A stretch of 64,000 bases of DNA from Nonomuraea sp. NBC_00507 (GTDB lineage Bacteria; Actinomycetota; Actinomycetes; Streptosporangiales; Streptosporangiaceae): the NCBI RefSeq assembly GCF_036013525.1, contig NZ_CP107853.1:496001-560000 (forward strand). The letters run 5' to 3'. This document shows, piece by piece, positions 16,695 to 25,043 of the stretch; the stretch's first letter is position 1; every line of letters begins with the position of its first letter. Position numbers and translations under genes: made by a program. The notes beneath the pieces were generated by a model. That model searched no databases, was not told where the DNA came from, and saw only the letters and a list, made by a program, of their open reading frames with translations.

Positions 16695-17047
16695 CGGCGT
16701 CCCTCCTGTCCGGCCGGACGGCCCACGTAGCGGATCACCTCAACCTCATCGAGTATGACCAGGCCCTCGCTGATCAGCTCGTCCAACTGGGGGAGGAAGC
16801 TGCGGATCTTGTCGGCCGCGTCGACGATGACGACGGCCACCGGCAGGTCCTCCGACAGAGACAGGATGCGGGTGGTGTGGATGTGGTTAGAGGCGCCGTA
16901 GCCTTCCATGCCGCGAAACACGCTCGCGCCGGCCAGCCCGGCGGAGTGCGCGCGATGGACGATCTCGTGGTAGAGCGGCTTGTGGTGCCAGGTGTCGGTG
17001 TCGCCCACGAAGACGGTCAGCCGTAGTGCGGGTCCATGGAGTTTCAC
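16691..17047 (-). CDS. DUF190 protein linked to CrcB
   Basis: The 118-aa protein is a PII-like ferredoxin-fold DUF190 member ([33 protein letters not shown] core, [19 protein letters not shown]). DUF190 genes are often found between paired crcB genes, as here, with overlaps at both ends (GTGA at 17044-17047, ATGA at 16691-16694). A regulatory role on the fluoride channel by analogy with PII is inference. Confidence 0.9.
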   Translation of the reverse strand: MKLHGPALRLTVFVGDTDTWHHKPLYHEIVHRAHSAGLAGASVFRGMEGYGASNHIHTTRILSLSEDLPVAVVIVDAADKIRSFLPQLDELISEGLVILDEVEVIRYVGRPAGQEGRR

Positions 17048-17520
17048 CGCTGCCTCCTTTGTTCGCGCCGACGCCGAGCGATCGCCAAGACTTGAGCAGT
17101 CATCGCCGTGCCCGCCCAGACCGCCAGCAGGGCGGCGACCAGCGTGGCGAGCAGGTAGGCCAGGGCCACCCCGGGTGCACCGGCGCGCATCGCCTGATGA
17201 ATGTCGATGATGTAGGTCGAGAAGGTGGTGTAACCGCCCAGGACGCCCACGCCCCAGAACGGGCGCAGCAGCCGCCCTGTCCGCATCTCATTGACCAGCA
17301 CCATGAGGACGCCGATCAGCAGGCAGCCCGACACGTTGATCAGGAACGTCGACCATGGGAATCCCGTTGGGGCGTGCGGCAGAGCAAGGGAGACGCCGTA
17401 GCGCGCCAGCGCACCCAGCACACCGCCGAGGGAGATGGCCGCCAGCACCGGCCACGCGCTCGGCCGGATCTCGGCTCGCACGGCCACATCGGAATCAATG
17501 GGGGCAACAGGCTCTTGCAT
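17044..17520 (-). CDS. crcB: Fluoride channel CrcB/FluC, subunit 2
   Basis: This second CrcB (158 aa) has a ~20-residue N-terminal tail and the signature [16 protein letters not shown]. Four membrane helices are visible, ending in a basic tail ([11 protein letters not shown]). As first gene of a three-gene coupled operon it probably pairs with the 120-aa CrcB to form the F- exporter. A long hairpin covers part of its ribosome site. Confidence 0.92.
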   Translation of the reverse strand: MQEPVAPIDSDVAVRAEIRPSAWPVLAAISLGGVLGALARYGVSLALPHAPTGFPWSTFLINVSGCLLIGVLMVLVNEMRTGRLLRPFWGVGVLGGYTTFSTYIIDIHQAMRAGAPGVALAYLLATLVAALLAVWAGTAMTAQVLAIARRRREQRRQR

Positions 17521-17527
17521 ACGACCT

Positions 17528-17562
17528 CCCTACCAGAACGACAGACATCACCCCTGGTAGGG
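17528..17562 (-). promoter_or_regulatory. 5' UTR hairpin sequestering the RBS of the fluoride operon
   Basis: In the minus-strand RNA a perfect 9-bp stem (CCCTACCAG with CTGGTAGGG, 17-nt loop) ends inside the GGGAGG ribosome site that lies just before the crcB ATG at 17520. Folding would hide the site. The sequence does not show the GGNGAUGG start of the known fluoride riboswitch, so it is either a diverged or different RNA control element or a simple hairpin. Confidence 0.5.
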
Positions 17563-17744
17563 ACCGTTGGCGGCACGCTGACCGCGGTTTCCCCGGTTGA
17601 TCCGGGGGCGGCGGGCCCCACCGCCGCGCACCTTGCGTTCACTGTACCGGTGTTGTCGCGGCAGCACGGAGCGCCTTCCCGAGGGCATTGCCGACGACCC
17701 TTTGACGTGCTCCTCCCCATGAATGGGGAGGATTCTCATGGCCG

Positions 17745-19065
17745 CTACGCGGCCACCCCGTGCGGGGCGGTGCGGGTGGGCCCGCCATGAGGTGCTTGAC
17801 GCTTCAGCGGCCCCAGTGGTGCAGGGCCTCCACGTCCGGTGACCGCCCGTCCGGCGGCTGAGTTGTACCGGTACAACTGGGTGCGGGCGGCGTTGACGTC
17901 GGCGTTGCCGATCCACCCGCAGGCTGGGTTCTTGCACACGAACCGGGACTGACTCTCGCGGGAGCCCTCGGTGATCGTGTGGCAGGCGTGGCATTCCTGG
18001 CTGGTGCCCGGTGCCGGGATGTAGGCGACCTTGCCGCCTTTGTCGGTGGCCTTGTAGGTGAGGAACTCGGCGGTGCGGCCCCATGCCTGTCCGGCGATGG
18101 CGCGGTTGAGGCCGCGTTTTTGGGCGACATTCTTACCCGGCGCCTGGAGAGTGCCGGCGGCGGAGGCCATCATGTTTGTGACCTTGAGGTCTTCGAGCAC
18201 GATGAGGCTGAACCGGTCGGTGAGTTTGGCGGTGGTCTGGTGCTGCCAGTCGATGGCCCGGCGTTTGGCTTTGGCGCGCAGGCGGGCGATCTGGTCGTAG
18301 GTGTGCTTCAGCCGGTTGCTGGCAGGTTGTCCGGGTTTCGCGGCTCGTTTCTGGCGGGCGGCTTTGCGTTCCAGGCGGAGCAGGCGCTCCTGCTCCCCGC
18401 CGGTCAGCCACTGGTCACGGTGGAAGATCTTCTCTCCGGTGGCAAGCGCCAAGGGCACGGCGATGCCCCGGTCGATCGCGGTGTGCGGCCCCGGATGCGG
18501 GGCCGGCACCGGCTCCTCGCTCTGGATACGGAACACGATGTGCCACCCGCCTGCCTCCTTCACCAGCCGCGCCCCGGTGATCTTCCCGTCCGGGCCGCCC
18601 TTCGTGACCCCCGGCAGGTCTTTGGTCCATCGGAAGCGGACACGGCCGAGTTTGGGGATGGTGACCGCGCCCCACCGCCGGTTGATCCGGGTGATGTTCA
18701 GATCCCGCGCCTGGGGGACGTCCACCGCCATCCGGGAGCGCAATCGGCTCTTGAACGTGGGGCGCCCGGCCGGGTGGTCGGGGTTGAAGTAGTTCGCCCA
18801 CGCCTGCCGGTAGGTCTTCAGCACGGCCTGCGCCGCTTGGGCGGGCAGGTCGTTGAGCCAGTCGATCTCTTTGCGGCGGCCCGGATGGCCTCGTCGCACT
18901 GGGCGAGGGAGGCGAACCGTCCCTGCCGGAAGGTGAAGAACTCGTGCAGCAGGTTCCACAGCGTGCATTGTGTGCCTGGCCGTCCAAGACGGCGCTCTGC
19001 CGCTGGTCCAACTCCAGGCGGGCGACCTGAGCACGATTGCGTTTCTCCTGCTCCACGCGGCGCAT
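17745..19065 (-). pseudogene. tnpB: tnpB, RNA-guided nuclease gene with two N-terminal frameshifts
   Basis: The start reads VEQEKRNRAQVARLELDQRQ in one frame (from 19065). It then passes to a second frame near 18962 (LWNLLHEFFTFRQGRF) and to a third near 18875 (KEIDWLNDLPAQAAQAVLK), which stays open to 17745. The pattern fits a 4-nt and a 1-nt loss. The downstream part keeps the RuvC acidic residues (AIDRGIAVPL, IVLEDLK, GNADVNAAR) and the zinc finger (CHAC ... CKNPAC). An internal start could still give a truncated protein lacking the wedge/REC start, but full-length TnpB cannot be made. Confidence 0.85.
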
Positions 19066-19080
19066 TCTATCGTTTGGTGT

Positions 19081-19512
19081 ATGTCACCACGATGGGAACC
19101 GAACCCGGACATCAGAACCGGGCGTCACTGCGTCCACGAGCTGTCCACGCATTTGGTGTTTGTCACGAAATATCGGCGGGACGCACTCACCGGCCCCATG
19201 CTGGAACGCTGCGAACAGATCATGAAAGAGGTGTGCGAGAAATTCGACTGCGAACTGACCGACTTCAACGGCGCACACGACCACGTCCACCTCCTGGTCC
19301 GCTACCCGCCCAAGGTCGCCCTGTCCTCCCTCGTCAACTCCCTCAAAGGCGTCTCAGCCCGCTACCTCCGCCAGGAATACAACACCCACGTCCGCACACA
19401 CCTGCGGGGCGGGCACTTCTGGTCCCGCTCCTACTACGCAGGCTCGACCGGCGACGCCAGCCTGGCCACCGTCCGCACCTACCTCCAGTCCCAGGACCAG
19501 CCTCAGAAATGA
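19081..19512 (+). CDS. tnpA: IS200/IS605 transposase TnpA (Y1 HUH)
   Basis: The 143-aa protein has the HUH motif in HDHVHLLV and the C-terminal helix TVRTYLQSQ with the catalytic Tyr, plus the family start LSTHLVFVTKYRR and HFWSRSYYAGSTGDAS. It cuts and rejoins single-stranded DNA at subterminal hairpins. Length is normal and no lesion is seen. The ATG at 19081 is used because homology starts there. It diverges from tnpB, whose start is only 15 bp away. Confidence 0.9.
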   Translation: MSPRWEPNPDIRTGRHCVHELSTHLVFVTKYRRDALTGPMLERCEQIMKEVCEKFDCELTDFNGAHDHVHLLVRYPPKVALSSLVNSLKGVSARYLRQEYNTHVRTHLRGGHFWSRSYYAGSTGDASLATVRTYLQSQDQPQK

Positions 19513-19646
19513 GACAAGACCAGACGCGGTCACGACCGGTTCCAAAGCGCGAGTCAGGGCACACTCAGGCCCTTGGAGCCTTCCCGCGCGGGCCTTCACC
19601 ACCCGCCTGAAGGCGGGAGCACTGGCCCGCACCTCGGTAGGTGTGG

Positions 19647-20300
19647 TCACCCCCTGGCGGGAACGCTCAGTTCGTCGAGAAGGGCGCGGACGCGGCGTTC
19701 GATCTCGTCGCGAATCGGGCGTACGTCCTCGACACTCTGACCCGCAGGATCGTCCAGCGCCCAGTCCAGGTAGCGCTTACCGGGGAAGACCGGACAGGCG
19801 TCGCCACAGCCCATGGTGACCACCACATCAGCAGCCCGGACGATCTCCTCCGTCCACGGCTTGGGGAACTCCTTCGAGATGTCGATCCCCCGCTCCGCCA
19901 TGGACGCGACCGCGGCCGGATTGATCTCAGTGGCGAACTCGGACCCACCCGACCAGGCCAGCGCGCCATCTCCGGCCAGGTGCTGGAAGAACCCCATGGC
20001 CATCTGGGAACGACCGGCATTGTGCACGCACAGGAACAGCACGACCGGCCGGCCATCATGGTGACCCTCGACGCGGGCCAGGGCGTGCAGGCGCTGGCGG
20101 GCGAACCGCTCGGCCAGCAGCGGCAGGAAGTTGGCGATGGTGCTCTGCACGGCGAACTGGTCGTAGCTGGTGTGCAGGAAGCGTTCAATGGTCTCGGTGC
20201 CGACAACGCCGGTGAACTCATCGCGCAGGCGGCGGGCGGCGGTGGCCAGCGCGAGCCGCTGGTCCACGGACAGGTCATCGCGATGATAGGTCTGGGCCAT
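19647..20300 (-). CDS. arsC: Arsenate reductase ArsC with N-terminal three-helix-bundle domain
   Basis: Residues ~80-217 are a low-molecular-weight phosphatase-type ArsC: LFLCVHNAGRSQMA contains the CX5R loop, TMGCGDACPVFPG the redox Cys pair, and LDWALDDPAG the general-acid Asp. Residues 1-75 are a helical domain (DQRLALATAARRLRDEFTG ... ) seen in actinobacterial ArsC proteins. It reduces As(V) to As(III). ATG at 20300 is chosen; a GTG lies six bases upstream. It is the last gene of the arsenic operon. Confidence 0.92.
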   Translation of the reverse strand: MAQTYHRDDLSVDQRLALATAARRLRDEFTGVVGTETIERFLHTSYDQFAVQSTIANFLPLLAERFARQRLHALARVEGHHDGRPVVLFLCVHNAGRSQMAMGFFQHLAGDGALAWSGGSEFATEINPAAVASMAERGIDISKEFPKPWTEEIVRAADVVVTMGCGDACPVFPGKRYLDWALDDPAGQSVEDVRPIRDEIERRVRALLDELSVPARG

Positions 20301-20306
20301 GATCAC

Positions 20307-21002
20307 TCACTTCTTCCGGGGGTGGTGGACGGCCGGAGCCAGCCGGTCGATCCGACCGGCGATATCGGTGTAGGCGTGCTCGAAGGCGGTGCCGGTGCCT
20401 GCCCGCACCGGGTCGGGGATCGACCAGTGCAGCCGGTCGACGCCACCGAGCCGATCGCCCAGGTTTTCGTGGGCGTTGTCGCAGACCGCCACGACCAGGT
20501 CGTCCGGGCGTAGCACGTCCTCGAGGTGACGGGGGCGGGCGGAGGCGAGCGACAGTCCGTGCCGCCGGGCGATGGCCACCGCGTGGTGATGCACGCGCGC
20601 AGCCGGGCTGGTGCCGGCCGAGACGGCGGGCACGCTGCCCGTACGCGCCCACAACGCCGCGGCGAGCTGGGAACGCGCCGAGTTGTGGGTGCAGACGAAC
20701 ACCACCCGGGGCGCATGCCGCAGCGGGGCCGGCAGCAGACCGGCCAGCGCGCCGGGCACCAGGTGCAGGTAGCTGCGTCGCCGGTCGCCCTCCGACTGGC
20801 GCCGCCGGATCAGCCCCGCCTGATCGAGGATCTTCAGGTGGTGGGCGAGCAGGTTGGTGGGCAGCCCCAGTCTCTGACCGATCTCTCCGGGCGACGCGTC
20901 GCCCAGGGCAAGGTGGTCGACGATCGCCAGGCGGGCGGGCTCGCCGAGCGCAGCATGCACACGCGCCCGGGCCACCAGCGCCCGATTCTCCTCAATGTCC
21001 AT
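20307..21002 (-). CDS. ArsR regulator fused to an LMW-phosphatase-type ArsC
   Basis: The ~231-aa protein has an N-terminal winged helix (ARVHAALGEPARLAIVDHL, ASPGEIGQRLGLPTNLLAHHLKIL). From residue ~98 it continues as a tyrosine-phosphatase-fold domain with VVFVCTHNSARSQLAAAL (CX5R loop) and WSIPDPVRAGTG (acid Asp). A separate ArsC gene follows directly. The fusion may couple arsenate reduction to de-repression, which is inference. The start is uncertain: ATG 21002 is used, another is at 21017, and both are near a perfect dyad and lack a Shine-Dalgarno. Confidence 0.87.
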   Translation of the reverse strand: MDIEENRALVARARVHAALGEPARLAIVDHLALGDASPGEIGQRLGLPTNLLAHHLKILDQAGLIRRRQSEGDRRRSYLHLVPGALAGLLPAPLRHAPRVVFVCTHNSARSQLAAALWARTGSVPAVSAGTSPAARVHHHAVAIARRHGLSLASARPRHLEDVLRPDDLVVAVCDNAHENLGDRLGGVDRLHWSIPDPVRAGTGTAFEHAYTDIAGRIDRLAPAVHHPRKK

Positions 21003-21005
21003 TGA

Positions 21006-21021
21006 CTCAATAGTCATTGAG
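21006..21021. promoter_or_regulatory. Perfect dyad operator at the ArsR-ArsC fusion start
   Basis: CTCAAT-AGTC-ATTGAG is a perfect 6-bp inverted repeat with a 4-bp spacer, placed in the short gap between the aquaporin stop (21036) and the fusion start. ArsR-family operators have this form. It suggests an internal promoter autoregulated by the fusion protein. Confidence 0.6.
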
Positions 21022-21035
21022 CCAATTGCTGGGCG

Positions 21036-21761
21036 TCAAGAGCCGGGACCTGCCGCATGCGGCACGACAGGCTCTTGCACGATGGTTTCGACACGGCCGA
21101 ACAGGCCGCGCACCAGCAGGAGACCAACGACGCCGCCGACCATTTGCGCTGCGATGAAGCCAGGCAGCGACTCCGGTGCGATCCCGGCGAAGGTGTCGGA
21201 GAACGCCCGGCCGATCGTGACGGCGGGGTTGGCGAAGCTGGTGGAGGAGGTGAACCAGTAGGCCGCGCCGATATAGCTCGCCACCGCGATCGGCGCGACG
21301 GCCGCCCGTCCCGCCCGTACCAGGCAGAAGATGACCAGCACCAGCCCCGCGGTGGCGACGACTTCGCCCAGCCACAGATGCGGCGCAGCTCGCTCATGCG
21401 TGGACCAGGAGATCGCGGGCTTGTCGAACATCAGGTTGGCCAGGATGGCCCCGCCGATGCCGCCGAGGATCTGCGCGACGGCGTAGGCGGCCAGGTCACC
21501 GATGCGCGACCCGGCCCCGCCCTGCCGCAGATACCACCAGTCTGCCGCCGACACCACCGGGTTGAAGTGGGCTCCCGACACCGGGCCGAGCACCACGATC
21601 AGCACGCCGAGCCCGAACACGGTCGCGGTGGAGTTTTCCAGCAGTTGCAGGCCCACGTCACCCGGAGACAGCGTCTGGGCCATGATCCCCGAGCCCACCA
21701 CCACAGTCACCAGCAGCGCCGTGCCCACGAACTCGGCCAGCAGCCGCCGCGGCAGGCTCAT
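21036..21761 (-). CDS. MIP-family channel (AqpS-like) of the arsenic operon
   Basis: The 241-aa protein has six membrane helices and the two pore half-helices GAHFNPVVS (NPV variant) and FANPAVT (NPA). MIP channels in ars operons carry arsenite or methylated trivalent arsenicals. Paired with ArsC, As(V) reduced inside can leave down its gradient, so the system does without a pump. No ArsB or Acr3 gene is visible in this locus. Its start overlaps the ArsR stop by 4 bp (ATGA). Confidence 0.9.
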   Translation of the reverse strand: MSLPRRLLAEFVGTALLVTVVVGSGIMAQTLSPGDVGLQLLENSTATVFGLGVLIVVLGPVSGAHFNPVVSAADWWYLRQGGAGSRIGDLAAYAVAQILGGIGGAILANLMFDKPAISWSTHERAAPHLWLGEVVATAGLVLVIFCLVRAGRAAVAPIAVASYIGAAYWFTSSTSFANPAVTIGRAFSDTFAGIAPESLPGFIAAQMVGGVVGLLLVRGLFGRVETIVQEPVVPHAAGPGS

Positions 21762-22144
21762 CGGCCACCACCCTGACGCGAAACGCCGGCCTCCCGGGAC
21801 CCGTCCAGCGCTTTGGAGACGTCCAACAGGGCAGACAGTTCAGCCATCATCTCGGGCACGATGCGGTAGTAGACCCACGAGGCGCGCCGCTCGCTGGTCA
21901 ACAGCCCGACCTGCTTGAGCACCTTGAGGTGGTGACTGATGGTCGGCTGCGACACATCGAAGCTCGCCGTCAGGTCGCACACGCACGCCTCGCCGCCCGC
22001 GTGACTGGCCACGATCGACACGATGCGCAGCCGTACCGGATCCCCCAGCGCCTTGAACACCCGAGCCAGCCGAAGCGCCTGCCCGGTGTCGAGCGGTTCG
22101 CCGGCCAGTGGCGAACAACATTCCAGCGTCTCAAGCAGCTCCAC
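21758..22144 (-). CDS. arsR: ArsR-family arsenic-responsive repressor
   Basis: The 128-aa winged-helix repressor has ECCSPL near the N-terminus and EACVCDLTASF in the DNA-binding domain, the Cys set that binds As(III) in actinobacterial ArsR. It has a typical SQPTISHHLKVLKQVGLLTSERRASW recognition region. It is the first gene of the ars operon and is preceded by a dyad operator. Start is probably GTG at 22144 or 22150. Confidence 0.9.
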   Translation of the reverse strand: MELLETLECCSPLAGEPLDTGQALRLARVFKALGDPVRLRIVSIVASHAGGEACVCDLTASFDVSQPTISHHLKVLKQVGLLTSERRASWVYYRIVPEMMAELSALLDVSKALDGSREAGVSRQGGGR

Positions 22145-22153
22145 CGGCACTCC

Positions 22154-22173
22154 ATATTGACATCCATCGATAT
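22154..22173. promoter_or_regulatory. ArsR/SmtB-type operator of the ars operon
   Basis: ATATTGA-N6-TCGATAT is a near-perfect 7-bp dyad (6 of 7 pairs) immediately upstream of the arsR start. It fits the ATA/TAT dyads bound by ArsR-SmtB proteins and is the likely autoregulatory operator. Confidence 0.65.
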
Positions 22174-22276
22174 CGGCGCCTGTGAATATACCCTGGCACG
22201 GCACGATCCGGACCCGCTCAGCCGGGCCGCGAGTACACTCAGCGTCCCTCGCAGGACGTCCAAGGAGCGTGACCGG

Positions 22277-22591
22277 ATGAGGCGTTACAGAAATGGCCTG
22301 GTCGCGGCAGTTCTCGCCGGTGCGTACGCCGGCCTGGTGGTAATCCTTGGCGTCGTCTCGGTGGTGATCTTGCTGACCGCGCAAGATCCGATCCTGTTGA
22401 CCGGCGTGGCCCTCATGATCATTACATTCCCTCTTGGGTGGCTGATCTGGTGGGGATGGGATCTGGTCCCACCTCAGCTGGAGGACCCCGTGCTGCTCAC
22501 AGTGATCCTTTCCGGCGCAGGCTTGCTGCAGGCGTATGTGCTCTGGCGTATCCTGCGGGGCCCTTCGCTCCACGAGGGCGGGACCGCCTGA
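22277..22591 (+). CDS. Small membrane protein of unknown function (104 aa)
   Basis: The 104-aa protein has about three hydrophobic segments: GLVAAVLAGAYAGLVVILGV, ILLTGVALMIITFPLGWLIW and LLTVILSGAGLLQAYVLW. It resembles the SCO4225 type of small actinobacterial membrane proteins by layout only. AAGGAG lies nine bases before the ATG at 22277; the frame is open far upstream, but that part overlaps the arsR gene. Function is unknown. Confidence 0.75.
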   Translation: MRRYRNGLVAAVLAGAYAGLVVILGVVSVVILLTAQDPILLTGVALMIITFPLGWLIWWGWDLVPPQLEDPVLLTVILSGAGLLQAYVLWRILRGPSLHEGGTA

Positions 22592-22610
22592 CTGCTGCCA
22601 GGATTGGCGT

Positions 22611-23405
22611 ATGTCGCGCGAACGTCTCCGATCCACCTTCGACACCGCCGCTTCTCTCTATCAGCAGGCGCGCCCTGATTACCCTGCCGAGCTGTATTCC
22701 GACCTGCTCGCGATCTCGGGTATCGAAGCACCCGCGCACCTGCTCGAAGTCGGATGTGGCCCGGGAAAAGCCACGCTGCCCTTGGCCCGGATGGGCTTTC
22801 GGATCACCGCGATCGAGCTCGGCGAGGCCCTGGCGGCGGAGGCACGGCACCACCTCGCCGAATTCGCCGACGTCTCGGTGATCACCTCATCGTTCGAAGA
22901 CTGGGAGCCGCCCACAGGAGTCCGCTTCGATCTGGTCTACGCGGCCACAGCCTGGAAGTGGGTGGATCCGGACGTCAAGTACGCGAAGGCAGCCACCCTG
23001 CTCCCCCAAGGCGGCCACTTGGCCGTGTGGAACGCCGACCACGCATTCCCGGCAGACGTCGACCCGTTCTTCATCGAGATCCAGAAGGTCTATGAGGAAA
23101 TCGGCGAAGGCCATGACGGCCCGTGGCCACCTCCACTGCCCGAGGACGAGCCCGACCCCATCGCCGCCGAGTTCGACGCCTCCGGGCACTTCGCGGTCGT
23201 CGGGACGCGGCGCTACGTCTGGGCCCTGCGCTACACGGCAGACGAATACATCGCGCTACTCGACACGTTCTCCGGCCACATCGCCATGGAGCCGGACAAG
23301 AACCAACACCTCTACCGCGAGATACGCCGCCGCCTCGCCGCCTGCCCGGACGGACGGCTCACCCGCCACTGGTCGGCCATCCTCACCGTCGGCCGCCGCC
23401 GATGA
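22611..23405 (+). CDS. SAM-dependent methyltransferase (class I)
   Basis: The 264-aa protein has motif I LLEVGCGPGKATLPLARMG, acidic motif II TAIELGEALAAEA and motif III-like FDLVYAATAWKWVDP, the pattern of methyltransferase-11/25 proteins that start with FDTAASLYQQARPDYPAELY. Substrate is unknown. It starts 19 bp after the small membrane protein gene on the same strand, so the two may be cotranscribed. Confidence 0.87.
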   Translation: MSRERLRSTFDTAASLYQQARPDYPAELYSDLLAISGIEAPAHLLEVGCGPGKATLPLARMGFRITAIELGEALAAEARHHLAEFADVSVITSSFEDWEPPTGVRFDLVYAATAWKWVDPDVKYAKAATLLPQGGHLAVWNADHAFPADVDPFFIEIQKVYEEIGEGHDGPWPPPLPEDEPDPIAAEFDASGHFAVVGTRRYVWALRYTADEYIALLDTFSGHIAMEPDKNQHLYREIRRRLAACPDGRLTRHWSAILTVGRRR

Positions 23406-23781
23406 CGTCATCGACAGCAGGGAGGCGTTGATGCGCAGCCGAGTGCGCCTGCGGTCATCCCAGAGCGCCCCTCCGGAAAGCTTCGGATCGTGTTCGTTTC
23501 CTGCTCGGCGCAGACGCGGCGCATGGCCTGCTCCAGGCGGCTGAAGGCGTGGCGGTCCCAGTGGAGATCGCAGGATGTCATGGCAGGCACTGCCGCACTG
23601 GCGCGACGCACCCCGCGAGGCCATGACCGCGATCACAGCGAAAACGTGGGGCGTACGATGACATCGGCGGTTTTGCCGCCTGCTGCGCAAGGATCCTCGT
23701 TGAGGCGTCGCCCATCCGGGGCTTGAGGATCGGGCCGGTGCTCCGGTCGCGTCTCCCCGGTCTGTGGGAGGTGCGTGCCCG
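23406..23781. other. Intergenic region with weak coding remnants
   Basis: No convincing gene is seen. On the minus strand a short frame (23408-23581) reads MTSCDLHWDRHAFSRLEQAM and later changes to a gene-like stretch in another frame (SGGALWDDRRRTRLRINASLLS), which could be a decayed small gene. A GGCGG-TTTTG-CCGCC hairpin lies near 23670. The segment before 23782 provides the MFS gene's GGAGG ribosome site. Confidence 0.4.
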
Positions 23782-24921
23782 ATGAGATCTCGTCCTGCTG
23801 TCGCCGTGCTGGCGGCGGGTGTTGCGGCCAGTATGGCCTTGGGGGAATTCATCCCGTTTCTCACGGTGGTGCGCGAGGAGTTCGCCTTGTCGCTCACCAC
23901 CGCGGGATGGCTGTCGTCACTCATCACACTGGTGGCCGGGCTCGCCTGCCTCCCGCTGGGGATCTGGGTGGATCGAAGGCGGCTGCGCGGGCTTTTCGTG
24001 GCCGCTCTGGTGGCGCTGGGCGCGGCAGGAGTGGGGGCCGCGTTCCTCGGCAGCACCGAGATGTTGTTCGCCGTGCGGGTGATCCAGGCCGCCGGGTACG
24101 CCCTGGTGGTGATCACAGGGCCGAGCTTGCTGGTCCGGCTGCTGGAGGGCAGGGCGCGGCAGACCGCCCTGGCGTTGTGGGGCTTGTGCATCCCGGCCGG
24201 GCTGGCGCTGGCGAGTACTGCGGGGTCGCTCGCGGGAGCCGCCGGATGGCGCGCCCAGGTCGCGGGCGTGGGCCTGCTCACCTTGGGAGTGGCGGTATTC
24301 GCCGGCACGCTGCCTCCAGACTCCCGTCCCAGCCGGATTGAGAGCCACGATCGGCTCGGCGAACCGGGTGCGGGGTGGGCGGTGGCCGCACTGGCGGCCG
24401 GGTTCGCGATGATCGCCCTGGTCGGCGTCAGCGTGGTCACGGTTCTCCCGACCTATCTCATGGGCGAGATGAGGCTGAGCGGCTCCCAAGCGAGCCTGTT
24501 GGCAGGGCTGGTGCCGGCGGCCAGCGTACTGGGCAGCCTGGCGGCCAGTGCCGCACTGCGGGCCGGGGCGCGGCCGGGACGGCTGATCGCCGCGGCGCTG
24601 CTCATGGCGCCATTGAGCGCCGGAGTCTTCCTAGGGGCGCCGGTGGCGGTGGTGGCGCTGTGCGCTGCGGCGGTGCTGGCGCTCAATGGCCTGGCCGTCT
24701 CAGCGGTGTTCGCGGCGTTGCCCGGCGTCGCGAGCGGTCGTGTCGCCTGGGGGGTCGGGGCGGTGACACAGCTGGGTAGCCTGGGCACGCTGCTCGGGCC
24801 GCCTCTCTACGGGTGGTGCGTGGAGATGAGCGGGTGGAGCTCGGCCGTCGCGGTAACGGCCGCCATCGCGAGCGGCGGAGTCGGATTCGCCTTGGCGGCG
24901 GTGCGGCGACGACTCCCATGA
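23782..24921 (+). CDS. MFS transporter (CynX/NimT-like)
   Basis: The 379-aa protein has twelve hydrophobic segments and the MFS loop signature GIWVDRRRLRG after helix 2. The start AVAVLAAGVAASMALGEFIPFLTVVREEF and the absence of a long central loop fit drug/anion MFS carriers of the CynX type. The substrate is unknown. ATG at 23782 with GGAGG ten bases before is preferred over the GTG at 23764. Confidence 0.87.
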   Translation: MRSRPAVAVLAAGVAASMALGEFIPFLTVVREEFALSLTTAGWLSSLITLVAGLACLPLGIWVDRRRLRGLFVAALVALGAAGVGAAFLGSTEMLFAVRVIQAAGYALVVITGPSLLVRLLEGRARQTALALWGLCIPAGLALASTAGSLAGAAGWRAQVAGVGLLTLGVAVFAGTLPPDSRPSRIESHDRLGEPGAGWAVAALAAGFAMIALVGVSVVTVLPTYLMGEMRLSGSQASLLAGLVPAASVLGSLAASAALRAGARPGRLIAAALLMAPLSAGVFLGAPVAVVALCAAAVLALNGLAVSAVFAALPGVASGRVAWGVGAVTQLGSLGTLLGPPLYGWCVEMSGWSSAVAVTAAIASGGVGFALAAVRRRLP

Positions 24922-24994
24922 GAATGGCGGCGCTCTCGACGGCGGCGCGCCGCCGCTTGGCGAGAAGGTTGTCCGTCCATAGCGGACGATGAGG

Positions 24995-25020
24995 GGTAAG
25001 GGGAGCATCCACTCCTTACC
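24995..25020 (+). terminator. Hairpin after the MFS gene
   Basis: GGTAAGGGGAG pairs with CTCCTTACC (small bulge, short loop) about 75 bp after the MFS stop and just upstream of the rifamycin-associated element. It may end MFS transcription and insulate the helR promoter. Confidence 0.4.
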
Positions 25021-25043
25021 ACTTTCAACCTATAGCGCACCGG

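Larger units (their letters stand above)
17701..19640. mobile_element. IS200/IS605-family insertion sequence
   Basis: Divergent tnpA (intact) and tnpB (frameshifted) lie between two subterminal hairpins. One is TCCTCCCC-ATGAAT-GGGGAGGA (17711-17732) beside a TTTGAC motif. The other is CCCGCC-TGAA-GGCGGG (19602-19617). Hairpin ends without terminal inverted repeats or target duplication are typical of the family. It sits between the fluoride and arsenic operons. Exact ends are estimates. The tnpB 3' end with the 17711-17732 hairpin is where an omega-RNA would be expected. Confidence 0.82.

Noticed and set aside
17521..17650. Canonical crcB fluoride riboswitch
   Set aside because: The conserved GGNGAUGG start and the usual pseudoknot partners are not visible. 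Only an RBS-masking hairpin can be supported, so it is reported as that.
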